Source: Mortierella sp. BCC40632
Lineage: Eukaryota > Mortierellomycota > Mortierellomycetes > Mortierellales > Mortierellaceae
Assembly (NCBI GenBank): GCA_011634665.1
Contig: WAEK01000014.1
Location: forward strand, 186,001 to 250,000
Length of the DNA: 64,000 nucleotides
Direction of reading: 5' to 3'
Below the pieces are notes generated by a model. It was not told the origin of the DNA, did not search any database, and worked only from the letters and a program-made list of their open reading frames with translations. Made by a program: the position numbers and the translations under genes. Positions 22,045 to 33,977 of this stretch are shown in pieces; within the stretch, counting starts at the first letter, position 1; every line of letters starts with the position of its first letter.

Positions 22045-22711
22045 GTCGATGTGTGCTGGGTGAGCACGGATATAGTTGAGGAGAGTGGAGAGGAAGGGTA
22101 AGGTAGCCAAAAGTGAAGGAGTGATTATGGATGTGTGAGTGAGTGAGGATGGGAAGAGATGGATGGGAAGGGATGGGAAGAGATGAATGGACAACAGTAG
22201 GGCTATTAGATTATATACAAGTCGAGGTAGAGGTAGTGAGGTAGTGACAGAGAGAGAGAGAGGGAAGAGAGGTGAGAGTAGGTTTTTTTTTTTTTTTTTT
22301 TTTTAAGAGCAACTCAAAAGGCGAGCGGCAATGCTGATGACTCAACGGAGGTAATTCGTCGCGGATGATGACCGATGATCTCGACCTCTCCTCTCGCCCC
22401 TCTCTCTCTCTCTCTCTCTCTCTATCAATAACGCCGCCCAATACCCAACTAGAGCGCAGCACATCTCTCTTCGCGGATCCGCGCAAAGCCACCCGATCGT
22501 CTCCAAGAGACAGGACTTGACCGTCCGAGCAATCTCTGTCCATGTGAGAGAAGATAAAGAGGGGGAAGCCCACTGGAGCAGATGGACAATCGCGCGCTCA
22601 AACGTGTGAAAAAAAAAAAAAAAAAAAAGAGTCAGAGCATTTTAATTCCCATGCGGGTCTCTTTCTACCCCCAAGAGTCACTGAGAAGACTCTCTTTTGG
22701 GCGTCGTGTTA
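22045..22711. other. Intergenic region between FMN1 and LNP1
   Basis: Upstream of riboflavin kinase, downstream of Lunapark. Holds a GA tract at ~22246-22262, T22 at ~22282-22304, a CT tract at ~22398-22423 and A20-odd at ~22608-22628. No gene seen. Confidence 0.6.
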
Positions 22712-25425
22712 CTATGAACGTTTTGTCTTTTTCTTGTTCAAAGACTTTTTGGTCTTCCTGATAGATCCAGACTCGCTACCAGCATCATCCGTGTCTGCAG
22801 CCGATTGGTTGCCCAGTCGAGCTGCACCAGCAGCAGATCGGCGGGCGGGTCGAGGCGAAGGTACCTGCAGTGAAGACGAGACAGCCTCTTCAGAATCTAC
22901 AACATATCCTTGGATTTGATTCGAGTCGGCTCCATGCTCACGCATATCATCGTTGTCGCCTTCATCATGGTTGGTGCCTTCGATCTCATCATCATTCCAG
23001 TTGTTCACAAACTCGATGTCATCAATCTCAGAATGGTTCACTGAATCTCCGTCCTGGATAAACTCATCCTGTTCTGCTCCAAAAGACTGAGGACTAAGCA
23101 GCATCTGACTGCCGATTTGCTGTGGACGAGGCACACGTTGAGCAGAGGGTGAAGGCGACGGATCACGAGAGGGTGGCAGGGGCATTCCCTGAGCCTGAAG
23201 CAAAGTCATCTCAGGTGTCGAGATATGTGGTAATTCGCCGCCATTGGCATTCTTCCTCGCCTTTTTGGAAGGGTTAAAGTGGTTGCATTTCGGACAAACG
23301 TATTCTAGAACCATGTGAAAAGCAGTCAAAACCAATTAGCTGGCCATAATTGGATACGAGCCCGTCTCTGCAATCGTACGATTCGCTGCCACTTACGGAT
23401 CTCTTCAATTTCCTGAGGCAGAACGAGGCCATTGTGAGCAAAGCACTGGCCGCAGATGAGTGCATACTTGGTATCGGGTCCCTCGTCTCCAACAATAACA
23501 TCCACAATCTTGTCGTACCAGTGTCTTTCGGTACTCTGAGGGGGACTGTAGGGACCGCCAGGACCATGGGGACCAGGAAAGCCTGGACCATAGGCCTGAG
23601 GATTTCTTGGTTGTTGGTGCTGCTGGGGATGAGGTTGCATTCCAGTGCCAGCTCCTGAAGGGTGTCCAGGGATAGGGACTCCCTGAGCATTCATAACTCC
23701 CAATCCTGCACGCTGACGAAGTCCTGGGTCCATCATGTTAGGCGGCTGCTGACGAGGCTGTCCATTCTGTGGAGATGTTAGCTTTCCATCCGGTCCAAGA
23801 GGCCGTGCGCCACCAGGGCGACCAGGTTGTTGCGATGAAGGCTTAAAAGGAAGAAGAGAAAGAAAGAAAGCAATTTCTAGTTAGGTCATAAGAAGAGAGG
23901 AGTCTTGCAATGAAGAAAAAGAAGAGATCGAAGAAACAGAATACTTACGTCGTATCGCTCCAACAGCGTCTTTGTAGAATAGTAGGCAGTCTTCTTCTTG
24001 AGCTCCTCAACCTTCAGTCTCTGATCAGCTCGAAGCATATTCAGCTGGGACTCTGTGATTGGAACAGAAGGGAGAGAGAGAGAGAGAGATGAGATGTTAG
24101 ACGTCATAGTGTGTCGCGTGTCAATCGTCCATTTGTCCAATGGTTAAGTCCATCTTCTGTGCCCGCCCATCCCCTCCGCTCACCCCTGATCTGTTGTAGA
24201 CCGCGCATTCACCTCGCTCTCTTCACCCTTCTTCTTATTTTCTCTCTTGACTCGACTTGCCTTCGTTGGTCTTGGCACGCTTGTACCAGACTGAGATAAG
24301 GTAGCGCCCGAGATAGATACTGTACACGATTGTTATTATTTTAAAAAAAAAAAAAAAAAAAAAGAACGTGCACACGACAGAACCACATGCCAAGCTGTTA
24401 GAAAAACATAGACTTTGCTGGGGTGAATAGGAGGAATATGGCTCGACAGGATAAAATGCATTTGCAGGGTTAACGTTACACTGGCAGACCAAGGACAACA
24501 GGCGCAAGGGCCCATGCCCACTTTTCTCGCTCCGTGACAGAATATTGTGGATGGAGATAGAGCACGAAGACTGTAATGTAGGTAAGCCAGGCGAGGACCG
24601 AGTATGTTAGCCAGTAGCCCATCAGCCGCTTTTCGCGTACTGTTATAGCCGACAGCCGTAGCTCAGCCTTGCGGATGTTACTATCCAGGTCGGAAAGGAT
24701 TCGTTCATAATCAGAGTCATTGCTCTATTGTTGTAGTATGTAATAGGATGAAGAGAAAAAAAAAATCACGGATCCGGATGGATGACGATATTAATAACCA
24801 ACAGGCTCGCGTATTCATATGAGCGGGACATGCTTGATGTCCGAGAAGGGGGCAAGAGCAAACAACAAGGAGGCGCTGTAGCAGAGAATCCTGCAACGTG
24901 TCATGCTGAGAGCGAGCGAGCTTGGCGCAGGGGTGCCAGACAGGAAAAGGGACGGAGGCAAGGAGAAGTGGGAGAGGACCGATGAATCTTTGGAGTTCCA
25001 GTCAACATTCAGGAATTGACAGGACCATTCCGTGCAAAGAATCAACGCTGATTGGGGCCTTGTGCTGACCAAAAGGACCTGATGGCTCTCATGGAAACAA
25101 GCATTGCCCATTCGTCCCAGAGCAAAAGCGAGAGAGAGCGAGAGCGAGAGCGAGCGAGAGAAAGAGCACTCGCACGAGGCACTCAATCGCTTTACAAGGT
25201 TATGCAAAAAAAAAAAAAAAAAAAAAAAAGTCCTTGTCCATGCTAGTCCCATTGTCGTCTCTTTCCATGCGAATGATTTCTTGATATGCGAGGGAGAAGG
25301 AAAGGGGGAGAGGAAATGAAAATTGGATTCGACGACTGTTGGTGCAAAGGAGAGGGGAAGGAGAATAAACGAGCGGTGTGGGGATGAGGCATTACCTGGC
25401 GAAGCCGAGAGATGATCGCACCCAT
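22712..25425 (-). CDS. LNP1: Lunapark, ER three-way-junction stabilising protein
   Basis: Membrane protein that stabilises junctions of the tubular ER. Six exons (minus): 25425-25396, 24724-24480, 24319-24261, 24052-23949, 23841-23397, 23304-22712, in frame, 491 aa. Exon 1 encodes only MGAIISRLRQ, which fits an N-myristoylation signal (Gly2, Ser6) as in animal Lunapark. Two transmembrane segments follow (WLTYSVLAWLTYITVFVLYL and WALAPVVLGLPVIYLG), then a coiled coil (LRADQRLKVEELKKKTAYYS with LLERYD) and a Pro/Gly/Gln-rich linker. The conserved zinc-ribbon domain has HWYDKIVDVIVGDEG, CGQC and CPKC (~270-305). The C-terminus is acidic then Lys-rich. Intron 3 (24260-24053) begins GCAAGT and ends CACAG. 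It is a GC-AG intron, needed by phase and by the family alignment across the junction. Intron 1 is 671 bp. Confidence 0.92.
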
Positions 25426-26075
25426 TGTGGGGATTGTAGCAAAGAAGAAAAAAGAAAATAAACAAGGAACAAACTTAAGAAAAGAAAAGAAGGCGGGGCC
25501 CAGGAAGAATGGGTAAGGGGTAGCCTTTGAACAAGGCAGAGCTAGAAAGGGCGAGTTAAAAGGGGAGAAGAAAAAAACAAAGAAGAGAGTGAGCGAGTGA
25601 AAAAGAGAAAGAGTGAGTGAGGATGAGAGAAAAAGAGAAAAAAAAAGGGAAAGAAAAATGAATGATGGCAAGCGTGGATGAGAGGCAAGTCGTAACGTCG
25701 TAACAATGGGTCATGCAAGTGGAGGGGGGGCAAGTAGGGGCGAAGAATCGTAATCGGACAGAGTGAAAAGAAGGATCGCGCGTGACAAACAGAGAGAACA
25801 TCTCTTTCTCTCACCGTTCTCGCTCGTGCTAAACACGTCACATCGTCGATCGTTCGTTCGAAACGCTCCTTTTTTTTTTTTTTTCCTTCTCTTCCACCAA
25901 GTGATCCACACGGACAATTTACAACTGTTCAAAGAGACCGAACCTCTTGTGACAACGCCTACATTGGAACCAAGGAACACAACAGGGCCTGACCAACCAA
26001 AAGCGAATTTTTTCATTCCCATCAACAGCGAGATTGCAGCATCGCCCAAGAACAGAACAAACAAAAGACACGCGA
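25426..26075. promoter_or_regulatory. Divergent promoter region of LNP1 and Borealin genes
   Basis: 650 bp between two head-to-head genes (an ER shaping gene and a mitotic gene). The minus-strand side is strongly GA/CT-biased (~25440-25800). It also holds T15 at ~25870-25884. No TATA box is obvious. Open frames here are low-complexity. Confidence 0.45.
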
Positions 26076-27486
26076 ATGGCAAGACTCAACTTTCCACCCA
26101 GCTCTCCAAACATCAAAGCAGCCGCAAGACCACCAGCATCAACACGGTCAACTACATCCAGTACTTTTGTCTCGACCTACGAATCTTCAAACCCCTTCCT
26201 AGACGTACCCACTTCTGCAGTCTCCTCATCCCGAACCTCAGCAGCACCAAAGCATGGAAATGCCGCTCATCTTCGCCATGCAGGATCTAGCCATAATTCC
26301 AACCGCCGCCAAAGCCCGGAGCCTTCAGATACTATCGCCTACCATCCAACTCTTAACCCTTCCTCAAGTCGACAGTATTCTCACTTTGCGGAACAGAAAC
26401 ATACCACAGTAGATGGGTTGGGCGCAGCGCTTAGAGGAGGTTCAAGGAGCAGCTCAAGGTCAACGACTGTTGCATTTGGCGCTGATCACACTGGAGATAC
26501 TACCCTAACACCTAATCGACCCCTCAGAGGGTCCAGGGACAATAGAACGATTCCCTCTACCAACAGTCATCGCCCCCTCCAGCCACAATCAACGACTCCA
26601 CTCGCACCACCGCCTATGTCAATGTTACAGTCAGATCAACTGCCACCGCAACAGGATTCGGCATCAGGACAGGATGAAGACAATCCCGAAGAAATAGAGA
26701 ATCCCCTTATTCATCTAACTCAAAACCAACGTGAGGCTGCGATTGAAAACTTGGAAATAGAAAGTAAGGACATTAGCGTGTCTCCACGGAAACAAACTAC
26801 TCATTTTTGGAAGAGAGGGAAATTGATCCGCACATTCCCAGTCTAATTATCAGCGCTGACAACTATTTTTACAGTGATGGATAGGATACAGAAGCTGAGG
26901 GCATCGATCAAAGTGTTGACCAGCTCACTTCAATTTCGAGGAGATGCTGAGCTGAATCGATTACCAGCAGCAGTTCGTGCCATGACCGTGGAAGACTTTT
27001 GGTTCAAATATAATGGGAGTGCTAAGGAGTACTTGCAACGACAGGCTTCGAGTAAAGTGGTCGCAGACACGGCATTTCTACATGCTATTGGGATGACCCA
27101 CTCAAAACGGAAAAGGGATGCCGCATTCCAATCAAACGACTTTTGGCATTACAAGAGAAACCCCTCCAGAGAGATACATACGGTAATTCTAAATAGCTAT
27201 ACACCGGAAAAATCGTGTATCCATACCGCTTGTCATTCTATACCAATGTCGCAATTCCGGCAACATCGTCTCATATTTTTCTCTCCCTCTATGACTATAG
27301 ACATCTTCTACATTAGAGGGTGCATTGAGTAATCGGGGCACCAATGGTAACAACAGCCACCAGGTCAGCGGACGTTCACAGCAATCTGAAGGAGCTCAAC
27401 ATTCAACAACCTCGCAAACATCCTCACACCGACATCAAGGAAACCCCTTTATTGATGCACGATTATCAACCCGCCCAAAGGAATAA
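26076..27486 (+). CDS. Borealin (chromosomal passenger complex subunit)
   Basis: Expected to bind survivin/Bir1 and INCENP/Sli15 and help localise Aurora B to centromeres. Exons 26076-26763, 26875-27182, 27301-27486, in frame, 393 aa. The signature is the N-terminal Borealin helix block, here at residues ~215-280 after a Ser/Thr/Pro-rich N-terminus: LTQNQREAAIENLEIE, MDRIQKLRASIKVLTSSLQF, ELNRLPAAVRAMTVEDFWF. The short 'IENLEIE' helix is split from 'MDRIQKL' by intron 1 in phase 1, which matches only when that intron is removed. The Ser/Arg-rich N-terminal extension and the basic KRKRD segment fit a nuclear protein. The assignment rests on the helix pattern of the family, not on a catalytic motif. 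Yeast Nbl1 is much shorter. Confidence 0.75.
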
Positions 27487-27905
27487 AAATATCATTGCAT
27501 TAATTTTTCTAGAGTGAACATCTTCTCTTTTGCAGCGATAAAGAAGAGGACTAAGAGGAAGGAAAACACGAGGACAAACAACCAACAGCACGCCCTAGGG
27601 TGAGAGAAAGTGGGTCACCCATTGGTACGACAAAGTGACCATCATCCCAATGACCATTCAGTGCTATTCTTGCAGAGTGACTCACTGAGTGTCTATTCGT
27701 GTCAACGATTTCATTGACAAGTCAATACAAGGTCGCCCTTCATTTTTATTATGAATGTGGCCAATATCATTTTACCATCTCTCAAACAGATACGCAAGTG
27801 AGAAGAGGCGAGAGGAGAGAAAGGATAAATCGTAGTATGTTCTATTTCCCAATACCATTCGGTTATTGGGCTGGTTATCTCTCAGCTACGTCTTCCCAGA
27901 GCTTT

Positions 27906-27939
<34 letters not shown>

Positions 27940-27950
27940 TCCCCAAGGGA
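27487..27950. other. Convergent intergenic region with long T tract
   Basis: Between the 3' ends of the Borealin and cystathionine gamma-synthase genes. A T run of about 28 lies at ~27908-27936, only ~15 bp beyond the stop codon of the minus-strand gene. No gene seen. Confidence 0.6.
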
Positions 27951-30162
27951 TTACTGAATAGCATCCAAGGCGTCCTGGAAACCCTTCAACAACACATCAA
28001 AGTCCTCCAATCCCACGGCGACTCGGATCAGATTCCTTTCAATGCCGTACTGAGCAACCCAGTCCAATTCATAGTAATGAGCAAGAATCGCATAGGGGCA
28101 GGCCAGTGTAAAGTTGGTGCCGAGAGAAGGCCCTTTGTAAAAGGGCAAGGCATCAAAGAACTCTTGCGCACCATTGTCCGAGTGGAACATGACCGAGAAG
28201 AGACCACCATAGCCTGCACCCTCAACTTTCTGCTTGTTGTAGTTTTCTGTGGTGATGTACTTGGGATAGAAGACTGTCTTGACTGTAAAATATAACATAT
28301 TATGGAATCAATTGGTCAACACCAGATTGAATTGAATGAAAGAAAGAATACCAAGCTATGCCAATGGATACCTACCTTTAGCATGGGTCTTCAAAAAATC
28401 ACAGAGAGCTTCTGTGTTCTTGTCAATACGACTAATACGGTTCTTGAACGTCCGAGAGTTTCTCTCCATAAATATTGCATCCTCTACCCACATACAGTCT
28501 TCGTATTCACGGTTCATCACCTCTTTCAATCGGGCGTAGTACTTTCTATGAGGGTTCAGCACCAAACTGCAGAAAAAAAAGGGGGGGGCATTGTCAGGAC
28601 CTATAATGAGCAAGAAGAGGTGATCACTAGCCAGACGAGTAAAGACACTTTTTTGCTTACCTGCCACCCATCACGTTACTGTCGCCGCTGAAGGTCTTGG
28701 AGAGAGATGAGACGACAATGTCCGCAAACTCAAGGGTTCGTACATTCACAAAGTTACCCAAAGTCTCGTCAATAATCAACATAAAGCCATACTTCTCCGC
28801 CAACGCGCCCAGCCGGATCAAGTTGCACGACTTGAGCAATGGGTTCGAAGGGAACTCACAAAACACGGCCAAGATCCGATCTTCCTCGGCCACATTCTCA
28901 CTCAGGGTTTTCTCCAACACTTCCTTCTCAAGCGTCTCAATCTCTTCATCGTCGCCTCTTCCGTAAAAGTAACAGCCTGGTCCAAACTTTTGCAACACCT
29001 TGAGAGAATCCGTATAGGGGAAGCCAAAACAGACCGTCTTCCGGGTTGGATACAGCTCCAAAGCTATCCGATGCGCATTAAAGATCGCGGCCATGCCTGT
29101 CGGGTATAGGTACACATCATCCTCAGCTACGTACTCACCAGTCCCTATCCAGTTGGAACCCGCATGGTGAGCGACTTGGGAAGCAATCCGACGCCGCATC
29201 GCGACCTTGGCCTTTGGCGCAAACGACAGATCCAAATTGCGACCATACCGCTCCTCGACATAAACTTCGTAATCGCGCTCGTTAAGTCCATCCTCGCCTT
29301 CAATGGGCTGATCCTCAGGATCAAGCTCCTCTTTGGGTGACAGTGAGGTTGGAGGTGGGGATGTCGCAGTAGCAGCGGGAGATGAGGATGGACTCTCGGT
29401 CAAGCCGACACTCTTGTTAGCCGAGTAGTGACGATTCACACGAGGCATGGTCAAACGTGCTGCCGAACCCTTAGTGGCCGTCGTCGCTGCCTCACGTTGA
29501 TCCTCTTCAGCCTTGAGACTCAACCATCGTAGACAATGGTCTGCCAGTCTAGACGAGACAATCTCGCCTGCATGTTGCCAATACTGCTTACCGATCGAAA
29601 AGGCCTCCGCAGGGAAGAAGGTGGCATAGATCTTGACGAATTTAAGGCCATTAGGCTTGAGTTCTGAGGCAGGCGAATGGATGGTGAACTCGACTATCCG
29701 GACAACATTGTTATTGCTGGAAGAAGTGGTCGAGGTGTTGGATGCTGACTGGGGGGGAGCATGGTAACGCTCCATGAACTGTCGGCACCGTTCGGCGATT
29801 CTCCTGCTTGGCCAAATGAAGCAGCGCTCTGTGGGCTTGCCGTACTTCTTTTCACAGATCTCTGCTAACTAAAGAAGGGACCCTTTTAGTCCGAGTTTTG
29901 GTTGGAGAAGGACACCAGCCCAAGCAAAAAAGAATATTAATCCTAGTGCTCATACCTCTTTGACCTTGAGAGAGATAAAGAAGCGAGGGTAGCCAGAGAC
30001 CATGGCCTTGACTACCCGTGGTTCAGCTTCTTCATAACCGACATTGTCACGGAATGTCGGTAACGAGACCGAGATGGCATGAGGTACATTGGGGACAGGA
30101 GAGCCGAGCGGAGCTTGTTCGGGCGTCACTCCAGCTGCAGGAGTAATGTGTTTTGTCGACAT
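27951..30162 (-). CDS. Cystathionine gamma-synthase (PLP enzyme)
   Basis: Condenses an activated homoserine ester with cysteine to give cystathionine in transsulfuration/methionine synthesis (fungal Str2/Met-7 type). Exons (minus): 30162-29956, 29868-28661, 28566-28376, 28282-27951, in frame, 645 aa, close to the long fungal enzymes. The N-terminus has [19 protein letters not shown] and SGYPRFF, typical of the fungal extension. In the fold: [15 protein letters not shown], a [12 protein letters not shown] segment, [26 protein letters not shown] (PLP-binding Asp) and [17 protein letters not shown]. The last contains the Schiff-base lysine (about residue 459). The C-terminal domain ends [16 protein letters not shown] Ser/Pro-rich acidic insert (about residues 200-250) is usual in fungal members. 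The ATG at 30162 gives the conserved N-terminus; the upstream open frame is CT-rich leader. Confidence 0.93.
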
Positions 30163-30673
30163 GGCAGTGCGCTGTCCGATTCCTTTTATTTTTTGTTCAA
30201 GTAATTGCTTGCTACCGAGTCGTTGCCAAGGTAGAATTGGTTCCGAACGAGGGTCCGAGAGAGAAGAAGAGAGGGAGAGAAAGAGAGAAAGAGAAAAGCA
30301 CGAGTAAGGTGATGAGTGCCGAGGGAATGAGGTTGGGGAAACACAAAAGGTGAGTTGAAGCTGGAGACACAAGCTTTCTCTTTTAGTTCAACGTCCGTCT
30401 CGTCCGGCCGTCCATTCAGCTTGACTTCCTTTTGAGTCACTCAAATCGCGTGATTGATAGTCACGGTTGCCAGAGATCGGTGTGTTCCATATGGAAACAC
30501 GCGTCATGAAGGCACACTTTGTCTATGGAATCTAAGCTATGACAATGGCTGTCACCACGAATATCGCTAGGTTAGCCAAGAGTCCTGCCTCTCTCTAGTA
30601 GGGGTGTTGTTCAAAGGTGTGAGGATCTGCGTTAGAAGTCTTCTTTCTCTCTCTCTCTCAATCTGCAATCGAA
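30163..30673. other. Upstream region of cystathionine gamma-synthase gene
   Basis: Contains a GA/CT-rich leader (~30250-30300) and a near-perfect palindrome centred on CCATATGG at ~30482-30500. No TATA box is recognised. The end of the aspartic protease gene abuts the left (downstream) side. Confidence 0.5.
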
Positions 30674-33600
30674 TCAGGCTTCCACTTCTCGCCCACAATG
30701 AACGTTTGCAAAAAAAATATTTAGAGGGCTCTCAAAGGTTAAATCATTTACCCCAGGACTCATCTGTGTCGAACTGCTTCTCGTACTCATGGGTCTGCTG
30801 TCCCCCAGGGTCCCATTGGCTTCTCCGCTTCCATTCTGTCCGTGGGATGGAACCGAGAGGTTCGGTAAGAGAGTAATGTTGGTCAGCGTGTTGTAGATAT
30901 TGGATGGCTGCGCGAGTCCTACTGATAGACTAGCATAATCCAATACACTATAGACATTCTTCATAAAAGATGCACCAAGGATCCAAATCTATTGGGCAAT
31001 ACGAACACAGAAAAATGAAAAGGCTTTTGTCAATATTTATCATGCATCTTGTACACACGCCTTAGCCTTAACGCTTTTTCCATCTTTTTGATCGTGTCTT
31101 CTCCCCGAATGGGCAGCTGCCTTTACCGATTCAGAATCTGAAGGTGCCGCGTCAATGGCGCTCTTGCAGTACTCGGCATATCCTGGGATCCGGATCAAAA
31201 CAACTAGCTCTTCGGATGGAACTCTGAACTGTTGACCACCAATCGTAAAGTTGAGATCTCCACTACTGGTATTACATGGAAGAATCCACCCAACTTGTGG
31301 TGCCTATAAAAACAGTATTGAAAATAGTAGTAAAAATTAGTGCTTCACGAAGATTACCAACATGGGTATTCGAGCAGGGTCAAATAATGTTAAGCAACGG
31401 TTGGGACCTATACCTCAATTGCCCCTGGTATAAGTTCATGAAATATAGTGGCCACTTTGGAAGGCACAACAATCAGAGAGGTTCCTAAGGATTGTCAGAC
31501 GTATCCGCACCTTGCGTTGATAAATTTCATTCCATCAAATGTTTTTTACCAAATGTGAAAAAAAAAAAAAAAAAAAAAACAGATGACATGGATGGTGCAC
31601 TCTTACCAGAGTCAATGAGTGCATCGCCCGAAAATCTAAGATCTTTTCCACCAAGTGAAACGGCTTCAAAATGAATCTTCCATGAGGTTTTGTCAGTGAT
31701 AGGGGTCCATGTAAAGTTACCAACATACTTGGTCGTGTCTACTCCTCCAAAGATGATGGCACCCCCTGAACCTGGGTTTGACCCTCCCATTCGCGTTCTC
31801 CCCAACCAGATCGACACGATCGGTTGAGCGAGTATCTTGTGTGTCAATATGGACTCAAATAATGCTGTGTAACCTGTAGGCCCAATAGAACTGTCAGAAC
31901 TTTGCCCATTGATTTGATTGTATCTCCATGCTAGTCAGGCTGATCTTTTTTTTTTTTACCTTTTGCATTGGCAACTTGCCCAAACCCAAGCCCGACGACG
32001 CCTTCGACGCCTTTCTTGGCAATGGTTGAATTATCTACCGCAGCCATACCGAACGAGTGGTTACCTATCTTTACTCCAGATATTGAGATTTGGTCCTATT
32101 TCAGAATGACCAAAAATGACGTTGATGCTCAGAAACCATCTTTGCCATCATGGAAGGAATCAATAGGACTAAGAATGAAGCAAGAAAATATTGTTCTCCA
32201 CATGAGACATACAACTGCAGTCATCCCACTGACAAACGAGCCATCTCCATACTTGACTTCAAATGGTTTCCCTTCAGGTCTAAATGTCCTACAAGATGAC
32301 ATTGCACATTCGCTTCAATACAACTCGGGAGATTTAAATCTTACAAAAAAGAAAAACGACAAGGCTCTTGTTGGAGAGTACTAAATAATACTTACGACGA
32401 GGACGTGTGGTTAAAACGCATCAAGGATGAGCAGATGATCATTACACATTCCTGAGAGGTCACCCAAAGATCGTTGCTTCCAGTATCAAAAACCATCGAA
32501 AAGTTCTGAGGCGGTGTACCTATAGATATCGTGCCTAAGCAAATGTCCGCCCCCCGTGGGTTCAGTTCCATGAAAGATAGACGAGATTAGGAGGCTTAGA
32601 TCATTGAACATGCTTCAATGATCCGTTGTCGGGGGAAAAGAAGAGGAGAGGCACAAATGATGGGGTGTTCTCTTCCTCCTGTTTCAAAGAGATCGATATA
32701 CCATAGTACTTGTTGTCCATCGAATGGACGTCAATTTCCAACGTGTTTTGTCAAGAAGTAAAGATGGAGGGAGTGGCTAAGAGGTTAGCTCTTGCTACAA
32801 AGAGGCTAAAAACGCCATCACAAATCGTTTCTGAGAAGCAATGGTCTTTCCTTCCCTTTAGCCATAAATAGTCCACAGCCCACAACCCTAGCAGATGTTG
32901 GTGAGCACAAAGGCAGACTGAGTTCATTCGTCCACCCTTCTATTGCACTAGAATCGTAAACACAGCACCACCTACCACAGTGTCAGCGTTCATATCCTGC
33001 AGGGGCACGCTAACGATTGTTATGTTGGGGCCGAGTCCCGGTGTAGCTCTTGGGGTTGATGTAGTGGGTTTCTCTGTTTTGGATGTGTCCTTGTCTACGC
33101 CATTGCTGTTGCCTCCATTACCACCTGTGCCACTATTCACAGCTACCTTGGATTGAGCAATAGCATGTTTGTAATTACTCTCTCTATGGTTGGAACCAAA
33201 GATTGGTGGCAATGGAGCAGTTAGCCCAGTCAACAGGTCCAAGGGGAAGGGCACTGCACCCTTTGGAGGGAACCAAAGACCAGCACCACCACTAGAAAGA
33301 AGACTCCTCTTGCTAGGAGCGATGCTGGCTATTGTTAACACCGAGGTATCGGCTGAATGGCCGGTGTTTTCATGGGCCGAGAGATCGGAAGGTTGAACAT
33401 GGGTATTAACTGCTGAGACGAGGCAGAACCCAAAATGGGCTGTATTGGACGAAAGAACACCCAATACAAGAGACAAGACAATGACCCGAAAAAGTTGAAC
33501 TCTTGTCTGGAATGGGTATTTGATGGAGACAGGACTGATGAATGGAGAGATGCATGCTGCCGAGTCGAGTCCAATTGAAGAGATGCTACCATGGGGCGAA

Positions 33601-33755
33601 CATGGCGAATGATTGGGTTGAATACAAAAACAGTTATTATCCAGGGAGAGAATAGGGTTTCTGGTCCTGTTGACAGCATGGAATGACAGATGGACAAAGA
33701 TGGATGTCGCCAAGGCTTTGCTCTGCCAGTTGAATGAGATGTCGCAAGCGGCCAC
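30674..33755 (-). CDS. Pepsin-like aspartic protease (A1 family), secreted, eight exons
   Basis: Endopeptidase of the secretory pathway. Exons (minus): 33755-32972, 32534-32396, 32288-32213, 32095-31960, 31873-31607, 31484-31414, 31303-31127, 30988-30674. All join in frame to ~654 aa. First active site: [22 protein letters not shown]. Flap region: [13 protein letters not shown]. Core: [13 protein letters not shown] and [10 protein letters not shown]. Second active site: ALIDSGTS, split by intron 5. C-terminal core: [18 protein letters not shown]. The ~260-residue N-terminus holds a hydrophobic segment ([19 protein letters not shown]) about 90 residues in and a Thr/Pro-rich propeptide. A signal peptide that deep means the true start may lie on another exon. 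The last donor could be at ~30750, which would change the final residues. Substrate unknown. Confidence 0.85.
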
Positions 33756-33977
33756 ATGCTAAGGAGCATAAGACTGGAGAGAGGAGAACAGACAGACTAC
33801 TCAGGACTCTTCTCCGTCCTTCCGAGGTTTTGAGCAGGAGATGCAAGGGATGAGGTGTGAATCAGTCAGGGCTGTGATGCATCTTAAAAGACAGGAGCTG
33901 CATGGAAGGAGACTTTATGAGGACGGGGGTGAATTTGATGGACAGTGCGCACACAAGAGTGTCGGTTCTAATTTAGC

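Noticed and set aside
24125..24150. tRNA-like words (TCCAATGGTTAAGTCC)
   Set aside because: No matching T-arm or acceptor stem; lies within a Lunapark intron.
26764..26874. C-terminal continuation of the Borealin first exon to a stop at 26846
   Set aside because: A GTAAGG donor in phase 1 joins to the conserved MDRIQKL helix; the continuation is intron.
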